Part shown: in pieces, positions 1 through 12,686 of the stretch
Numbering within the stretch: position 1 is the stretch's first letter
Layout of the letters: every line of letters begins with the position of its first letter
Assembly (NCBI GenBank): GCA_008692225.1
Contig: VICG01000005.1
Coordinates: 2,181,001 to 2,245,000, forward strand
Reading direction: 5' to 3'
Source: Monilinia fructicola
Taxonomy: Eukaryota > Ascomycota > Leotiomycetes > Helotiales > Sclerotiniaceae
DNA: 64,000 nucleotides
Program-made: the position numbers and the translations under genes
Notes under the pieces: model-generated
The model's database searches: none
What the model was told of the DNA's origin: nothing
The model's input: the letters and a program-made list of their open reading frames with translations, nothing else

Positions 1-2
1 TA

Positions 3-1019
3 GAAGATGAATACAATAATGTTGAGAATGATCTATCCTCACAAGAATATCAATTATCACAACAGGAAGAACACTTTTATAGCCAACTACAGGATCCATC
101 ACGATTTATCTTCACGCCAATAGACTCTGAAAAGGCTAAGGGTCTACCAGAGAAGTCAGAGAATCTCAAGCCGCATGAATCACATCCATTGGTAGAGGCT
201 TATCTTTCCAAGCTCGGGAAACTTGACATCCTTCGTGAACGTTACGATGAAGTCTTGGATGAGAAGTTGAATCTAGAAGAACAACTAGCTACGAGGCAGC
301 GTTTTGATATGATCCTCATGCCTGAGAATCAGCAATGGTTGGATAGTTCTCAGGCTCAATTAGACAATCTAAGTTCTGAGATTCAAGTTACAGAAGAAGA
401 GGAGAGAGAATTACGGCAGCAGTGCTTCTCAATGGGTCTTGTAGATGAAAGTGGAGAGCCGACAGAGACGTCAATACTGAACCAGGAAGGCTCAACGTTC
501 AGCAGATGTCCTGATAGATTCGATAGTCCACGCGAGTATGTTCAAATTTCCTCACTATTACCTCCAGAGCAGAGCAATATTGAAATCAACCTAGAGAAAT
601 CAGACTCTGATCACAACTACTTAGCAAGAAATGAGCGTTTTGATCGATGGTCACTAGAGAAACTTCAGATTTCTCTTGTTGAGGTTGATAGATATGCAAA
701 TTGCTTCAACATTCGTGATGAAGTAAGGGATTTATGGAAGATCAAACAAGAAACTTGCAAAGAAAGCTTCACAACTGTTTGGTTTACTGATGGCTTTACG
801 AATAATGCTCCAAAATCTACGGGATTATCATCTTATCATTCGACTTTGCAGTATGTTCCTTGTACAAAATCAAGCTGTGATGAATTTCCAACATCGCATC
901 TTGTACTTTCTAAGGAATCATCTCAGAGTAGGTCGAGAAATCTGGGAAGCAGTGAAGAGGAGGCTATAGCATGTGTTCTACCACTCTCAGATATCGTTTC
1001 TACTACAATTACTGTATGA
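3..1019 (+). CDS. Coiled-coil hypothetical protein, 3' part (left-truncated)
   Basis: The reading frame is open from the left edge to a TGA at 1017-1019, so the gene starts outside the window. I do not recognise a named family. The first ~150 visible codons are rich in E, Q, L and R, with a heptad-like pattern typical of a coiled coil, ending near 'GLVDESGEPTE'. The remainder is Ser/Asp-rich linker followed by a short conserved-looking block, 'RFDRWSLEKLQISLVEVD'. The same pattern (R-[FI]-[DN]-[RK]-W-x-L ... S-x-x-E) recurs in the gene at 5344-7204, as 'RINKWLLHTMLISKSEAN', also downstream of a coiled coil, so I infer the two are distant paralogues. No signal peptide or membrane segment is visible. 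The real C-terminus could differ if an intron lies near 1000. Confidence 0.55.
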   Translation, partial: EDEYNNVENDLSSQEYQLSQQEEHFYSQLQDPSRFIFTPIDSEKAKGLPEKSENLKPHESHPLVEAYLSKLGKLDILRERYDEVLDEKLNLEEQLATRQRFDMILMPENQQWLDSSQAQLDNLSSEIQVTEEEERELRQQCFSMGLVDESGEPTETSILNQEGSTFSRCPDRFDSPREYVQISSLLPPEQSNIEINLEKSDSDHNYLARNERFDRWSLEKLQISLVEVDRYANCFNIRDEVRDLWKIKQETCKESFTTVWFTDGFTNNAPKSTGLSSYHSTLQYVPCTKSSCDEFPTSHLVLSKESSQSRSRNLGSSEEEAIACVLPLSDIVSTTITV

Positions 1020-3139
1020 CTACCTTGGGGGCTTGGATGCGAGGCTGGTATTCGTGGCAAGTAATATTTACCAAGGCATGATTATGTTTACTCACATTCT
1101 TCTTTCTTTTTCACGGAATGTTTGGACAGTTTTACAGAGCTCGGTCGAATGCAGGGAAAGTATAAGCGGGTGTCACAAAGCAAGGAGTCTATTTACTCAG
1201 GTATTTCTTTTGCGAGTTTGTCGTTTTGTTTATCCAAAAGCTTTGAGCCTGTCCATATTTAATCATCTTAAATTATCATTTGTTTTGACAATTAACAGCC
1301 TATTGAAGCCGATTTGACCTCGATTGTCTTTTTCTAGTACCAGTGTCCAGTGATCTACTCAATAATGCCAAACTTCCTGTCAGCAAGAGCCTCAACTCAT
1401 TTCTGCTTCGTAATTTTATATGCACCATATCGAGAAATTAAGAATAAACATATAAACGCCCAAGCCTTGATTAGAAGGACCAGCTATGCAGCTAGAAAGT
1501 GCAGCTGTTATGCCAACATTCTCCTCCCATTATTTAAGCGAATAATCTCAGCCCGTAGTCAGTCACTTGACGAAAGATAACATCGGATAAAGTAAGCACG
1601 GCAAGCCACATATCAATCCTATAGGATAGCCCTGCCACGCAATCATGTTTTACATCGCCTTCGACATATTAAAAGCCGAGTGTTACGCATCGAACAAACG
1701 ATCAGCCTATGGACTTTCCCATCTACAAGACACAGCATGTATTTCAGCTAGTACTAGCTTCCCCCACCCGGCCCGTTCCATGGCTTCGTCTCATCCCCTC
1801 TCAAAACCACCCTGGCGCATCGATCCAAGCAATCTCCACGGATAGCCAAGAACATTCCATTTTGACATAGGCACAACTAGGCCAAAAATAAGGAATCATC
1901 GACAATCCCATGTTGGCCAGTCAATTGCGCCTTGCAAACACGTACAAAACACGAATGGAAGCGAATAATATCTTGGTTTTGCTTATTTTGAGGATGTCTG
2001 CAAATCCAGCAGGATCGTAAATGCCATGTCAAACAAGGCTACCAATTGCCGCTTTGGAAGCTTCCGAACGAGCGAGTGCGCCCATTGAGATCAACATGGG
2101 ATAGATGTGTAAGGCTGAGGCACATAATATGGCACAGGCGGTGTGAAGACCTTTGTTTACCGCTTCTGTTGACATGAGACGTGCGGATTCTGAGGATGCA
2201 AATTGAAAAATGTTGAGGAAGTGAGATGCTTGGAACTGCAGCTTATGCAAGCAAGGGCGGTTGAGATTGTGCCTGGATTCTGCGGATGGAATGTCTTGAG
2301 GCCTAATGAGGCGTGGCGCCCACGTGGGATCAAGTGAATGGATTAATTGTGTTGCTTGAAGGTCGTGGAGCGTTAAGTGAAATTTCTAATTCTGTTATCT
2401 ACTTTACTTGGAAGAATGCATTCAATGTAGAACTATGTTCGAGATTTTGTCTAGATGAATCAGGTAAGCGGCGTATGCACAGTAACCGGTCATTAAGCGG
2501 CAACTTTTTTTTGCGAGATAAAGGGGTTTGTTTGTGTTTGTATTGAGTGATTAGTTTTTCTCTTTCACGATAGATATTGAATTTTGTTTGTCACGAAGAG
2601 AACTTGATTTTGATTTGCTTTCTTTGGATTATTCTTTATTTGGAGATTGTGACATCGAAGTACTATTGATTTGAATATATAACATACTATCTGCTTAAAG
2701 GGGCATCCAATAGTAACAGTTGGGTTTCGTCAAACCATACATCTACTGTAACAGAGCCCGATAAACAGGGAAATTTCTGAAATGATTCATAACTTCGTTA
2801 AAATAGTTGACCAACCATCAATCAAACATTCCTCAAGTTCAAAAATAGAAAGATATGCGCAATATCTCGGTGAAACGTATATATGTTTGACTTTCAGTCA
2901 TTCATCAACATTGATATAAAAAACGTATAAAAAAATATAGAGACAAGGAACAGAAGTTGAAAGATACATGATCGCATTAAAAGGCCGTGTCAAACTTTGG
3001 GTCATAATAGAGGCTAGATAGAAAGGAAGTTTGTGGCGCCAGTAGATGTTACACCGGCGCAGAAGAGCAATTTTGGTGTGAAAAGTAGCTAAACATATCA
3101 ACTTGCTCCAACAACTGTGGGAATTTTGTTGTGAGATAA
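1020..3139. other. Intergenic, no gene recognised
   Basis: Only short open frames without family resemblance or ATG-supported starts. A 73-codon minus-strand frame at 2029-2250 has no ATG start. I see no repeat or RNA gene. Confidence 0.5.
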
Positions 3140-4539
3140 TCAATGGTGTCCATCTCTATGAGATCTACGAAATCTGTGATGTTTGTTGTGATGGCTAGAA
3201 GATTGGCCAGCCGGCGCAGGCGGCCTCGAATCTTTGAGAAGAGAACTCATTGAAGAGCTGGCTACCATCCCAATATTCAATACGAGAGCGTGATGCTCTA
3301 CAGTATATACTTTGCTGTAGTTCAGCCTGCTCAATCTATTCAAATGGCCTTCGTCGTCTTCCCGCTCGCGGATGACATGGATTGGATCTTTGGTGAGCTG
3401 CTCCTCTACACACTGGCCATTGACCATGAGGCGATGCTGATCTGGGCATGTTGGCGAGGTGTATATTATGGTGTGTAGATTGGCTGCAGGGAGGTTTGGT
3501 TTGAGCGTCGCTTGACCTGAATAGGTGTGGATGGAACTGGCATTAACATTATATCAGTATGATCGTACTATGTAGAGAGATTTCTGGGTAATATATACCA
3601 GCAGATAGAACTCCCATGATTCTTTCGCACCACCACAAAACGTCGGATCTCACTATACGCCCACGCTCCAAGATAGGTGCTGAAATATTGGGAGCCTCTG
3701 CTCAATTGTGAGCCGTTGCTTGCTGCACCATTCCCTGGCACCGTTGACTGCCTCGCTGGCTCGGTCCATACCATCATGAATACCCGCCCCACTTTCCAGA
3801 ACTCATTTTGTTCAAGACCGGCGTGTTCTTTATACCCTGCGACCTGTTAATGTTTGTAGTTCTAAAAAATGAATGGCTTTACTTGCTGGAATCTAGTGTA
3901 TCTGAGCGGTTGGAGATATGTTGTGCATTTACCAGATTTTCAGCCACCTGGGAATTGAAAGCGTCTTTACTTTTGTTAGTAAGATGGTTGGATAATCAAA
4001 TCAGGTATCATACTAGATGGTGGAGCTGGCGGTCTTGTTAATGTCATTGTATTCATACCATGTGTTGTAGCTTCGATGGACGATGTAGCCATATTTCCAG
4101 CTGGGGGATATGAATTTGACAAAGACCATGCTGTGTTGGGGTTATATAAGTTAGGTACTGTGCCATAGCCGCGATCCGTAGTATTCGAAACAGTATAGTA
4201 ATTTTGAATTGTAGCTGGGGAAGCGTAAGATGGAGTTGCGGTTGTATCTTGAGCGATAGCACCGTAATTATACGCCTGTGAAGTTGTATATGCATTGGTA
4301 CTTGTGGTAGTCGGTGGTGAATAGGTAGGCTGCGGGTTATTCGCATAGTTGAAACCTACTGGGCCCGGTGACCTTGGTGTAGCTGATTGTTGTTCAGCCT
4401 CAGAATAATAATAGCTGTACTCTTGCACCCCCGTCGGACCCGTGCGGGTACGATACGAGCGGCCCGTACTATCCCAACGCCATTCGCTCCAGTCGGTGCT
4501 CTGATCTAGACCCTCTCCCTCGCTTCTGTGATAACTCAT
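3140..4539 (-). CDS. DUF6590-domain protein
   Basis: Fungal protein with a C-terminal DUF6590 domain of unknown function. Exon 1 (4539 to about 4014) encodes a polar, Ser/Thr/Tyr/Pro-rich N-terminus starting MSYHRSEGEG. Exon 2 (about 3836-3599) carries the domain start, 'EFWKVGRVFMMVWTEPA' and 'RRFVVVRKNHGSSIC'. Exon 3 (3536-3140) continues with 'SIHTYSGQATLKPNLPAA', 'HTIIYTSPTCP' and 'RLNYSKVYTVEHHALVLNIG', matching the usual order of conserved blocks in this family, and ends in a His-rich tail. Intron 2 is 3598-3537 (GTATAT...CCAG, 62 bp) and restores the frame exactly. Intron 1 is less certain: GTATGA at 4013 with acceptor GCAG at 3837 keeps the frame, but a perfect TACTAAC branch site lies far upstream of that acceptor. 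No membrane segment. Function unknown. Confidence 0.75.
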
Positions 4540-5329
4540 GATTAACGATGGTGCTCATCCGTTATGATGGCGTTGTAAGTTTACCTACATTTGCTCGAGC
4601 TGACGTGGAGCTTTTATTTTTGAAACTCACAAACTGACTCCGCACCTAACAAAAGAGCCGCATTTTGTATCTATAAGCCAGAAGATATCCCGCTGTTGAT
4701 AAACTGAAGTTTAGTGGAAAACTTTTCCACTTTGTCAGGATCTTGCATCATGGCAACAATACCGATAGAGCGGTGTTGCGACCAAAGGTTGTGCTACTGA
4801 AAGCGTTCACAACTTGCCAATACTAATCCGTGGAATTATTCTTAGTGGTTGTATAGCTTTGGGGGATGTGGCGAGATTATTGAGCCTCAGACCCTGGTGT
4901 CACAAAAGAAGATGTATTGCACGACGCTGCTTTTGTTCCGAATCCCAGCCAGACTTTTTTACACATGCCGTGCTTCTTCGACATATGCTCCAATTGCTTT
5001 ACAATACGTCAATTGTGAGAGGGCTGGGTAAAGTGGAGGCAAACAAGCTCATAACTTTCTTGGAAGAGGCTTATAGTTTGACAATTGCCCTAATGCCCTA
5101 ATCCTCCCTACCTTGAAAGTCGGTTTTGAGGTGAGAGATGGTGCTACGATACTTGAGATATGACACGTAAACATCGCAAACAGAATTCAAATAGAAATTG
5201 TATTTGACACTGATTGACCTGTTAGTTATACACGGATTCTTGATATTTGGCCAGTCAGATATCATGAGGTCTTTTTTCGTAATGAATATCATACTTACAA
5301 ACTCTGATTTTGGCTGACTCTAACCGCAG
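4540..5329. other. Intergenic or upstream exon of the next gene
   Basis: This holds the promoter side of the DUF6590 gene and probably a 5' exon of the downstream coiled-coil gene. That gene's open frame begins at a branch site and acceptor near 5315-5343. Candidate upstream frames at 4814-5101 (plus strand) could not be assigned. Confidence 0.3.
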
Positions 5330-5343
5330 GCATTTTTCTTTAG

Positions 5344-7204
5344 GAAGTCTGGCAAGACCAAGGATACTCATAAAGATCATCAGAATGAAACGGCAGGTCT
5401 TTCTCAGTCTATTCAGACAGTTGGAGGACCTTCAGAAATGTCGGGAAAAGTTGCTGAGGAAATCAATCGGGATCAGAGTAGGGGATATATAGCCCGGGAC
5501 GTACTCGGTGAAGGTAGTCTTTATGATAAACGTGGAATCCAGGCCGAAAGAACTAGATCTGGCTTTGCGGAACTACTGCAGGGTATACCACGAATGAAAG
5601 AATTACAGTGGAAAGTGGTGGACGCGCAAATTCAAGCTCGAGAGAAAATGAGAGAAGTGGGTTTAAAAGATCGACTGTTTCGCGAGCTGATGAAAGCTTC
5701 ATGAAAGAACTCCAACGACTTCAAGCAGAAGGGTATCTCAAAGAATTTGAAAAGCTTTCCATGCTTGCTGATGCTTGCCAAACAGCACGTGATGGATTGG
5801 GTCCTTTGGAATCTGAAGGGGCCGAGGCTCAACGGGAGTTTGAGGGCCAGATGTGGGAGTTAAGACAGGCAGAGGATGAAACCTTCAGAATGTTTGCATC
5901 TGAGTTCGAAGAAACCGATGAGGAGGCTTCAGTTATTTCGGATTCAAGTTCGGCACACGACATCCTGGAAATCTTTACTCCAGTCATCGGAAACAGTGAC
6001 AGACTACGAGATCAGCAGAATAAAGCTGCAAGACACGAATTAACTTCTATCAAATCTACCCAGAGTGGACCGGAGAGAACGCGAGACATATCCGACAACT
6101 TCATACCCAGGAGCAAACAATCAAAAGAAGGGTCGAATGTGCATAATCTGGGAATGTTATACAGCCAGAATGAAACCCACAGGCAAAGTATCGAGCTCAT
6201 CCGTTTCGAACACTCGGTTGTATCATCATCTAGCATACCTGGATATAATAAGGAAGTTCTTCCATCCAAAAATGACATCGAGGAGGAACGCCATAGTTCA
6301 TTGTTACGACATCAGGATTCACTGCTACTCGGAGTGCAATGTAAAGAGCCTGTCGCCCACCAGAACGCTCACTACGAGCCTACGTTGTCATTAGACTCGG
6401 AACCCATTGATCATGATGATTACACATTACGACAATCTAATACAGAGTTTTGGTTCCGATTCTGGAGCGGCTGTCCTAGATCGGGACGGCAACTATGACT
6501 TTACTTCTGCTCTCACAAAACAACATTCAAGTACCGAATCATTTCCAGGTTTATTGACCCAATTCAGTACACAGCGCGACCGAATCAACAAATGGTTATT
6601 ACACACAATGCTCATATCTAAGTCAGAAGCAAACTTGATATGGCTGCAGCTGCAACAAGAACCAGAGACATCACCTTCTCCGTGGGCGGAATTGATCGTT
6701 GCATACTTTGAGTTTGATCATAACATCAAAGTTACCAATTCTAAAACTACAGAAAATCTCGATTCACGCGAAGTCAAAAAGAGAGGAGCAACAGAGATAA
6801 ATGATGCTTTCAAAATGCCCCTTTCAAGGGACCAAGAGCATCAAGAGTTACCAATTCACCGAGACCAAAAAAAGACAGGCAGTTTTTATGAGGCTTACTC
6901 CTCCGAAAAAGATCCTGAAGACATCATAAGACCTCATACCATTGGTACAAGCATTGCCAACATCTCCGAAAACCCCAGTTTCGAAGCCCCACTCACCATA
7001 TTCTCTAAAGAAAGCAGCAACATGAGAATACATAGCTCATTAGGCGAGGAAGCGAGTTACACACTAGGAGCAAATGGAAATGGAAAGATGAATTTTCGGG
7101 GATACAGAAAGTCCAACAATGAGAGCAGTGGAAAGAAGCCAGACAAGACGATTCCTGCATACGATGTCCAGTTACATCATGAGCGAAAAGTAGGAGAGAT
7201 TTGA
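5344..7204 (+). CDS. Coiled-coil hypothetical protein, paralogue of the left-edge gene; 5' exon unassigned
   Basis: The frame starts after an intron end (CTGAC/CTAAC at 5314-5324, pyrimidine tract, TTTCTTTAG ending at 5343), so at least one upstream exon is missing from my model. A long charged helical part follows ('FAELLQGIPRMKELQWKV', 'MKELQRLQAEGYLKEFEKL', 'EFEGQMWELRQAEDETF'), then a polar linker and the block 'RINKWLLHTMLISKSEAN ... PWAELIVAYFEFDHN', which resembles the end of the left-edge protein. The frame changes twice. Near 5690-5705 it needs one missing base, or a 74-bp intron at 5657-5730 with a poor GTGGGT donor. Near 6448-6452 it needs one extra T in TTTT, or an intron 6341-6479 (GTAAAG...CCTAG). 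The extra-T reading gives the more natural protein. Function unknown; no membrane segment seen. Confidence 0.5.
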
Positions 7205-10200
7205 AATTTATTCGTCCACGGGAAATAATGTAGGCGTATGCAATTGATAAGACATTCTTAAAGTTGCAAGTACTTCTATGTATTGGCTTGCACGGAAGGT
7301 CATCTGAACACTCCAGGGCTTTCTTCCATAGAGTAATTGCAGCAGAATGCGTGACCAATGGAAGAAGATTAGTAGAGATCGATAAGAGCATGTTGAACTA
7401 TCTCGTATAATCTCCAACGGACCGTGCCGCTCGAGTAAAATTGGGAGTTGAAATTATCGAAACCCCCCCCCAAACTTCGCAAATAGACCACTACCCCATA
7501 TGCAAAGTGAGCACTTTGCATATGCATATAACGCCATGTGTAATGTATCGCTTGTAAACTAAAAAACGCTTAATGCGGCGAGAAACTTGATGTACCCCCT
7601 GACCAACGCATATGCATATTGAGATCCATCACTTCTCACAAACAGAAAATCGAAATCAACGTGCAGATAGATACCCATGTCTTGATAAGCGAAAGTGCAC
7701 CCTGTTATGAGGAATCATAAAGACCAGTCAAGCCCATTCTATATCAATCTTCAAAAAGGCTGTGACGGTCTCTGGACTTCACGCATAACTTCACTTGAAT
7801 GTTACAATCAATTCTATATGCTGTAACCACGAACAGAGTGCAAGGTTCCGAATAAGGCTCTGATATCCCAATTGGGTTAACGGTCAGGGGATCAGAGGCT
7901 TCCAAATAAGCGTTGCCCATGTACTATTCGTGGTTGTATGCCGAGGTTTCTACCACTTGTAGCTGGCCAGTTCGACTCACTAAAGCCTTTGTTCGGATCC
8001 GAAATAAAATCAAGGGCTATATCGAACGCAAGCCTTACTGTTACAAGGATCACCGAAAATCCAACAAATTGAAGCAGTCTTTGTTCTGCAGAGTTCGGTT
8101 AGATACTCGGATAAGTATTCAAGCTGTGAGTTTGGTGGCTTGCTGGGCTAGCTTGGCGGCATTACACGGGTTATATTATGACTTGCATGGCTCTGGATTG
8201 ATTCCACCAACAATTCCCAACTATTGATTTTTACAATCTTGACGAAATATCTTTGCTAAAACCTGTAACACCGAGATTTAGTCCTGTCCCTGAGTCTAAA
8301 AAATCACCGTCTCCCATTTTAACGTGCACGTTCTTGATTAGTTTGCGATAACGTGACATAATAGACAGCAACAGAGTCATTCACACGTCCCCGCACGTTA
8401 TGCCTCCACCTCACTTCTGCATGAAGGGAAAAGACAAAGTACATGAACAGAAATCCTTCTAAACCAAGAAACCCATCATATAGACTTCTTAGCTAGCTCT
8501 GAAGGCGCCAATCCCAAGGGATGAATATCACAGCTCCATATCGCAGCATCTACAATCGTGCAACAATGGAATTTACCTACTCGTCAGTGGCCACGTCGTG
8601 TTGAGTGCAGTAAGAGTGATTTTCTCATCTGTATACAGGGTGATATGTTGATATTCTCTTCTAAGCTGACTTGAAGTGATTTGTAGAAATTTTCATAACG
8701 GTTCCACGACACCAAGGTCTTTTCTCAAATACTCAATGCCAAACTTGTGGAACATTATGCACGCAGGGTACGGCCTCGCTTCCGAAAACTCCGAAGGGTA
8801 AAAGTCTGAATCGAAAGATCCTCTTTGAGACTATAAGGAATGGGGCGCACGACTTGTGTTGTTATGGCAACCGGGGTTTTTGAGGGCGAGTTAATGCTAT
8901 GCAGAGTCGTCCGGTGCAAGGTAGCTCTCTTGCTTCGATCTTTTCGCATTTAAAGGCTGCTTCTAATTTAAGAATGTAAGAGTACGTATACAAGAGCTAG
9001 GTCTCAGGCCGTAAGCCTTCCTACCGCTAAAATGTCGAATTAGATGTGCATGAGTACATACATTTTGAAACTGGTGAAGGGCGGCTAGAATTATAACCTT
9101 GACAACAGAAATTCCGAGACGTTGGTACCTGATATTTGAAATGACCAATGAGCATGGAATTGCTTCTCGTAGGACCTGCGCGTGGAACCCCATAGGTCAA
9201 GAATGTAGTGAGTGGCGGATCGGACCGCTATGCATTAGCGCCGAAACTCTCGAAATATGTGGGGAATGCGGAGTGTTTACTTTGACATGCACGAATTCAT
9301 GTAGAATTGCCTATTTCACAGAACTTGAGAGCTTTCTAGACCCTTCGATCATCGCAATATCCAATTCCCAACATTAGTCGTTGCAGATTGTTTTCGACTT
9401 GTTCAAACATATGAATGAGCTTGGATTAAGAGTCAATGGTCTGATACACTATGATTTCTTTGGCGAAGTGGTCGCATGTCGAATAGAGTCAAAGGATGTG
9501 ATGCACAGCACTATCCCCGTACAGCATAGATTCGAGTCACCGGAACAGATTCCTGGACACCAAGCCTGCACTTCAATTTTCTGTAGTGCTTCACTTCCAA
9601 TTTTGTGTAGCACTATCTTGTAAATCAAGACAATGAACTAAATCATATTTTCTAATGGGAATCTTTGGATTTCCCTTTTTGATTGCGTTTTATAGCTGTT
9701 AGGTGATTTATAGAACAGCTAATTGCTGAAATTAAGGTCACAAATAGTACTACGTTGCGAATATACAGCTTGAAAATGTTCGTCCAGTAGATGACCATGG
9801 CGCTTCATTGACTGGTTCATTAATGATTTGCACTACCGCAATGTGAGAATAAATGGCATCTAATATCATAAATTATCATCATTTAGATGGTGGGATACAA
9901 AATTCCCATACAAGAAATCTTGTCAGGATAGGTAGCTATCGTTGCTAAGATAACGTGATAATAATGAAGTCGAAGCTTTTCCGAACTAGATATTGTTATC
10001 AATAGGTCCACTATGACTGTATCGAAAGCGTCATATATTTTCGAGTTACTGGTGATGCTGTGACCCGAAAGATAACTGGGCCAACGGTAGCACCACTGGG
10101 GATCGTGGGTGATGGAATATTTGTTATTGGTTTGAAATAGGTGCAATCTTATTAGAGACAGAGCTTTACATTGACTCATCTAATTGAAGCAAAACACCAA

Positions 10201-12686
10201 GTAATCTTTTGGCAAACATTCGATGGCCAATAACTTAATCCATTTTACGGCCATGAAGGATGATTACCTCTAGGCCAATAAATTGGGAAAAAGAACAAAT
10301 GTATGGTTTCAGAAGCAGCGCAAGATAGTCACGAGCTGTCTTGCTTTATCCATGATGCTATTTATCATGCCTTGACAGCTGTGCAGACCGTATTAATGAA
10401 GAGAACTATCTCGATGTGATATTGTGAAGTCAAACGGACTAACGCTGAGGTTCGGGAAATGCTCCAGAGGCGCATGGAAATCTACTGTGCTGGATAAAAT
10501 TAAGCCTGGGTGTATATATGGTAAAGGCGGCACAAGTGTGTGCTAATGCATAAAAAGCTTGTGACACACACTAATGCATCAAGTCACCTGTATAATTATC
10601 GGGGTCCTCGCATTTATAAAAGCGTGGGATTTTGTCTGATTGAAATCATTCTCGTCAACCACCTGAGCATCAATAATGGCGTTCTAGAACAATCCTCTTC
10701 CCCATGGTATCGGGACGATTGAGTCAAAAGATACTATACATAAGTAGATGAGCGGTCCGAGTTTTTGCTGATGCTATCTGTCTGAGATCAGAACGTCATG
10801 TTATTTGAAGAAGTGATAGCACAGCTTGCAGAAATTTCGAGCCGCACACTAACCATGATTAAGGTAGAAGTGCTATACCTACCTACATTAGCGTTCGCTA
10901 TGTCTATGAATGCGTCGTCCAATATCGTGAAGAAGGTTGATATGAGACTTGTGACGTGTCGAGACTTGTTTGGTGCCTCCTCCCAGCCTTCTGGTACCAA
11001 CTAGATGCTAGGAAATTGCTCCATCAAATTAACCTGTATATCTGACATCGGCATCTCGTATATTCGCGCTTTTTCCTCGATCTGAAGAGTGAACATGCCA
11101 ATACGACACTGATAGCAAGGCTATATTGTTAAAACTTCAAGCTTCTCCTCCCGCGAGGCTGGGAAAGTCGGTACATTTCATTCTATGATGTATGCAGCTG
11201 GTGTGGAGTTGCGAATCTGATGATAGCTAACCACACCAGAGAGTTACATGAGACAGATAACAGCCATATAGCTTCTCTATTGATGCTGTCTCAACATGAT
11301 ATAATACCACAGGAAATGGGAATTGTGTGTAATGGATATCTGTTGAATCAATGGCTCGCCTCGTCCGGCTTTCAGGCTTTTAGTTACTCACACACTTGTT
11401 GTGGCATTGAATGACTGCAAGTATATCAATTAGGCATTGAAAGCAAGTATCACACCACCCCAAATACCCTTATTGGATCCCGCTCTAGGAATCAAGATGG
11501 TATCCAATGGAAGTTTTGAATTGTTCGCCGGTCATTGGTCATGACTTATGAGAGGACAGAATGCTCAATCAATACGAGATTCTAATTGTATGAATGCCGA
11601 TATTATGAGAGTGGGATAACTTGACGTTGAGTCGCGCCTCATTCTGAAAGTCGAATAAGGCTATCTAGAAAGAATTTTGTCCCCGGAGACCTAACCTTAT
11701 CTATTGTGCTAAAACGATGTTGTGGTATTGTGGGTGAACTGAGGGTGGAACAGGCTTTCGATGTCCTCAAGTTACCTTTCCAAATCCATCTCCACGTTCA
11801 ATTGCAAGAGCTTGAGGTTCAGATGTTGTTGATTTACTCGAGTAGACGAAAAAACTTAGACCACTGGTGGACCTCGGTGTGGTGGTGCGCCGACGGTGAT
11901 AATTCGGCGATAGTTCTAATGAAGACTTTTTGGCCCGTGTCAGCTTATCGTTTCCACCATCTAATTAATAAATCCTTCAACTGCCTATTATAGGTAACAC
12001 TCCCGATTTGATCTCGTTGTAGCCTCCAGGGCTTTTCTGCATGGCACATCTCTTCTAGTTCTAGGACTGTTGATGCCATCCATATGTTTGTTGTTCGACC
12101 CGGCCTGATGGGAGAGAGATCACGAGAGAGACCATCCCTTCCTTGAACCTACTGCGAGGCTACCATCGAACTTAGCCATACCCGACCTTCAAACTCGATG
12201 AAATACTTCTATATGCCATTTTATGACAAATTCCTTTATAAATTCCTTTGGAAGCTATTAATGGTCACAGAATCGCGTAATGCTGCTGCGCCACCATTAT
12301 TAAGTTTTTGACTCCTTTTTCTTGCTGTAGCTATTTTTTGCTCGCAGCCCCCATTATCCTAGTTGGGATACATGGAATGTCATCCTCCTGGGCAGATTAA
12401 TCTTCATTAGAAGCTTCATATAGATTTCCATAGGAGATTCTTCATGTCCGTCATGCAATTTTCGCTCTGTGCCACAACAAAAGCTGTCAGCGGCGTGGAT
12501 TATCCCCCACCTCAGAATCATTTCCATACTGCAAGATGACTGGATTTCGTAAGATCTTGTTCTCCTCAACTTTATATGATCACTTTCCTTAGAAGCTTAA
12601 GGCGAGGGTTGTCGCACAAAAAAGTAATACTTGTAAATCTATTCATGTCTTTCTCTTTTTGACAAACGAGTTTATGAGTTTGGAAA
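7205..12686. other. Long intergenic stretch, no gene recognised
   Basis: 5.5 kb with only short, unconvincing frames on both strands (for example 7913-8227 and 9099-9377, plus strand). None shows a domain, a signal peptide with spliceable continuation, or a similar neighbour. A perfect palindrome lies at 7497-7524 (separate entry). Confidence 0.5.
7497..7524. repeat. Perfect 13-bp inverted repeat with 2-bp centre
   Basis: CATATGCAAAGTG, then AG, then CACTTTGCATATG: both arms match exactly over 13 bp. It lies 290 bp downstream of the coiled-coil gene at 5344-7204 in otherwise gene-free DNA. The 2-bp loop is too tight for a stable RNA hairpin, so a dimeric protein-binding site or cruciform is more likely than a terminator. 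Confidence 0.7.

Noticed and set aside
2029..2250. Minus-strand 73-codon frame
   Set aside because: It has no ATG, no clear intron joining it to an upstream exon, and no recognised family.
7913..8227. Plus-strand 104-codon frame and a tRNA-like GTTCGA loop
   Set aside because: The frame has no family features. The loop lacks complementary T-stem and acceptor stems, so no tRNA is supported.
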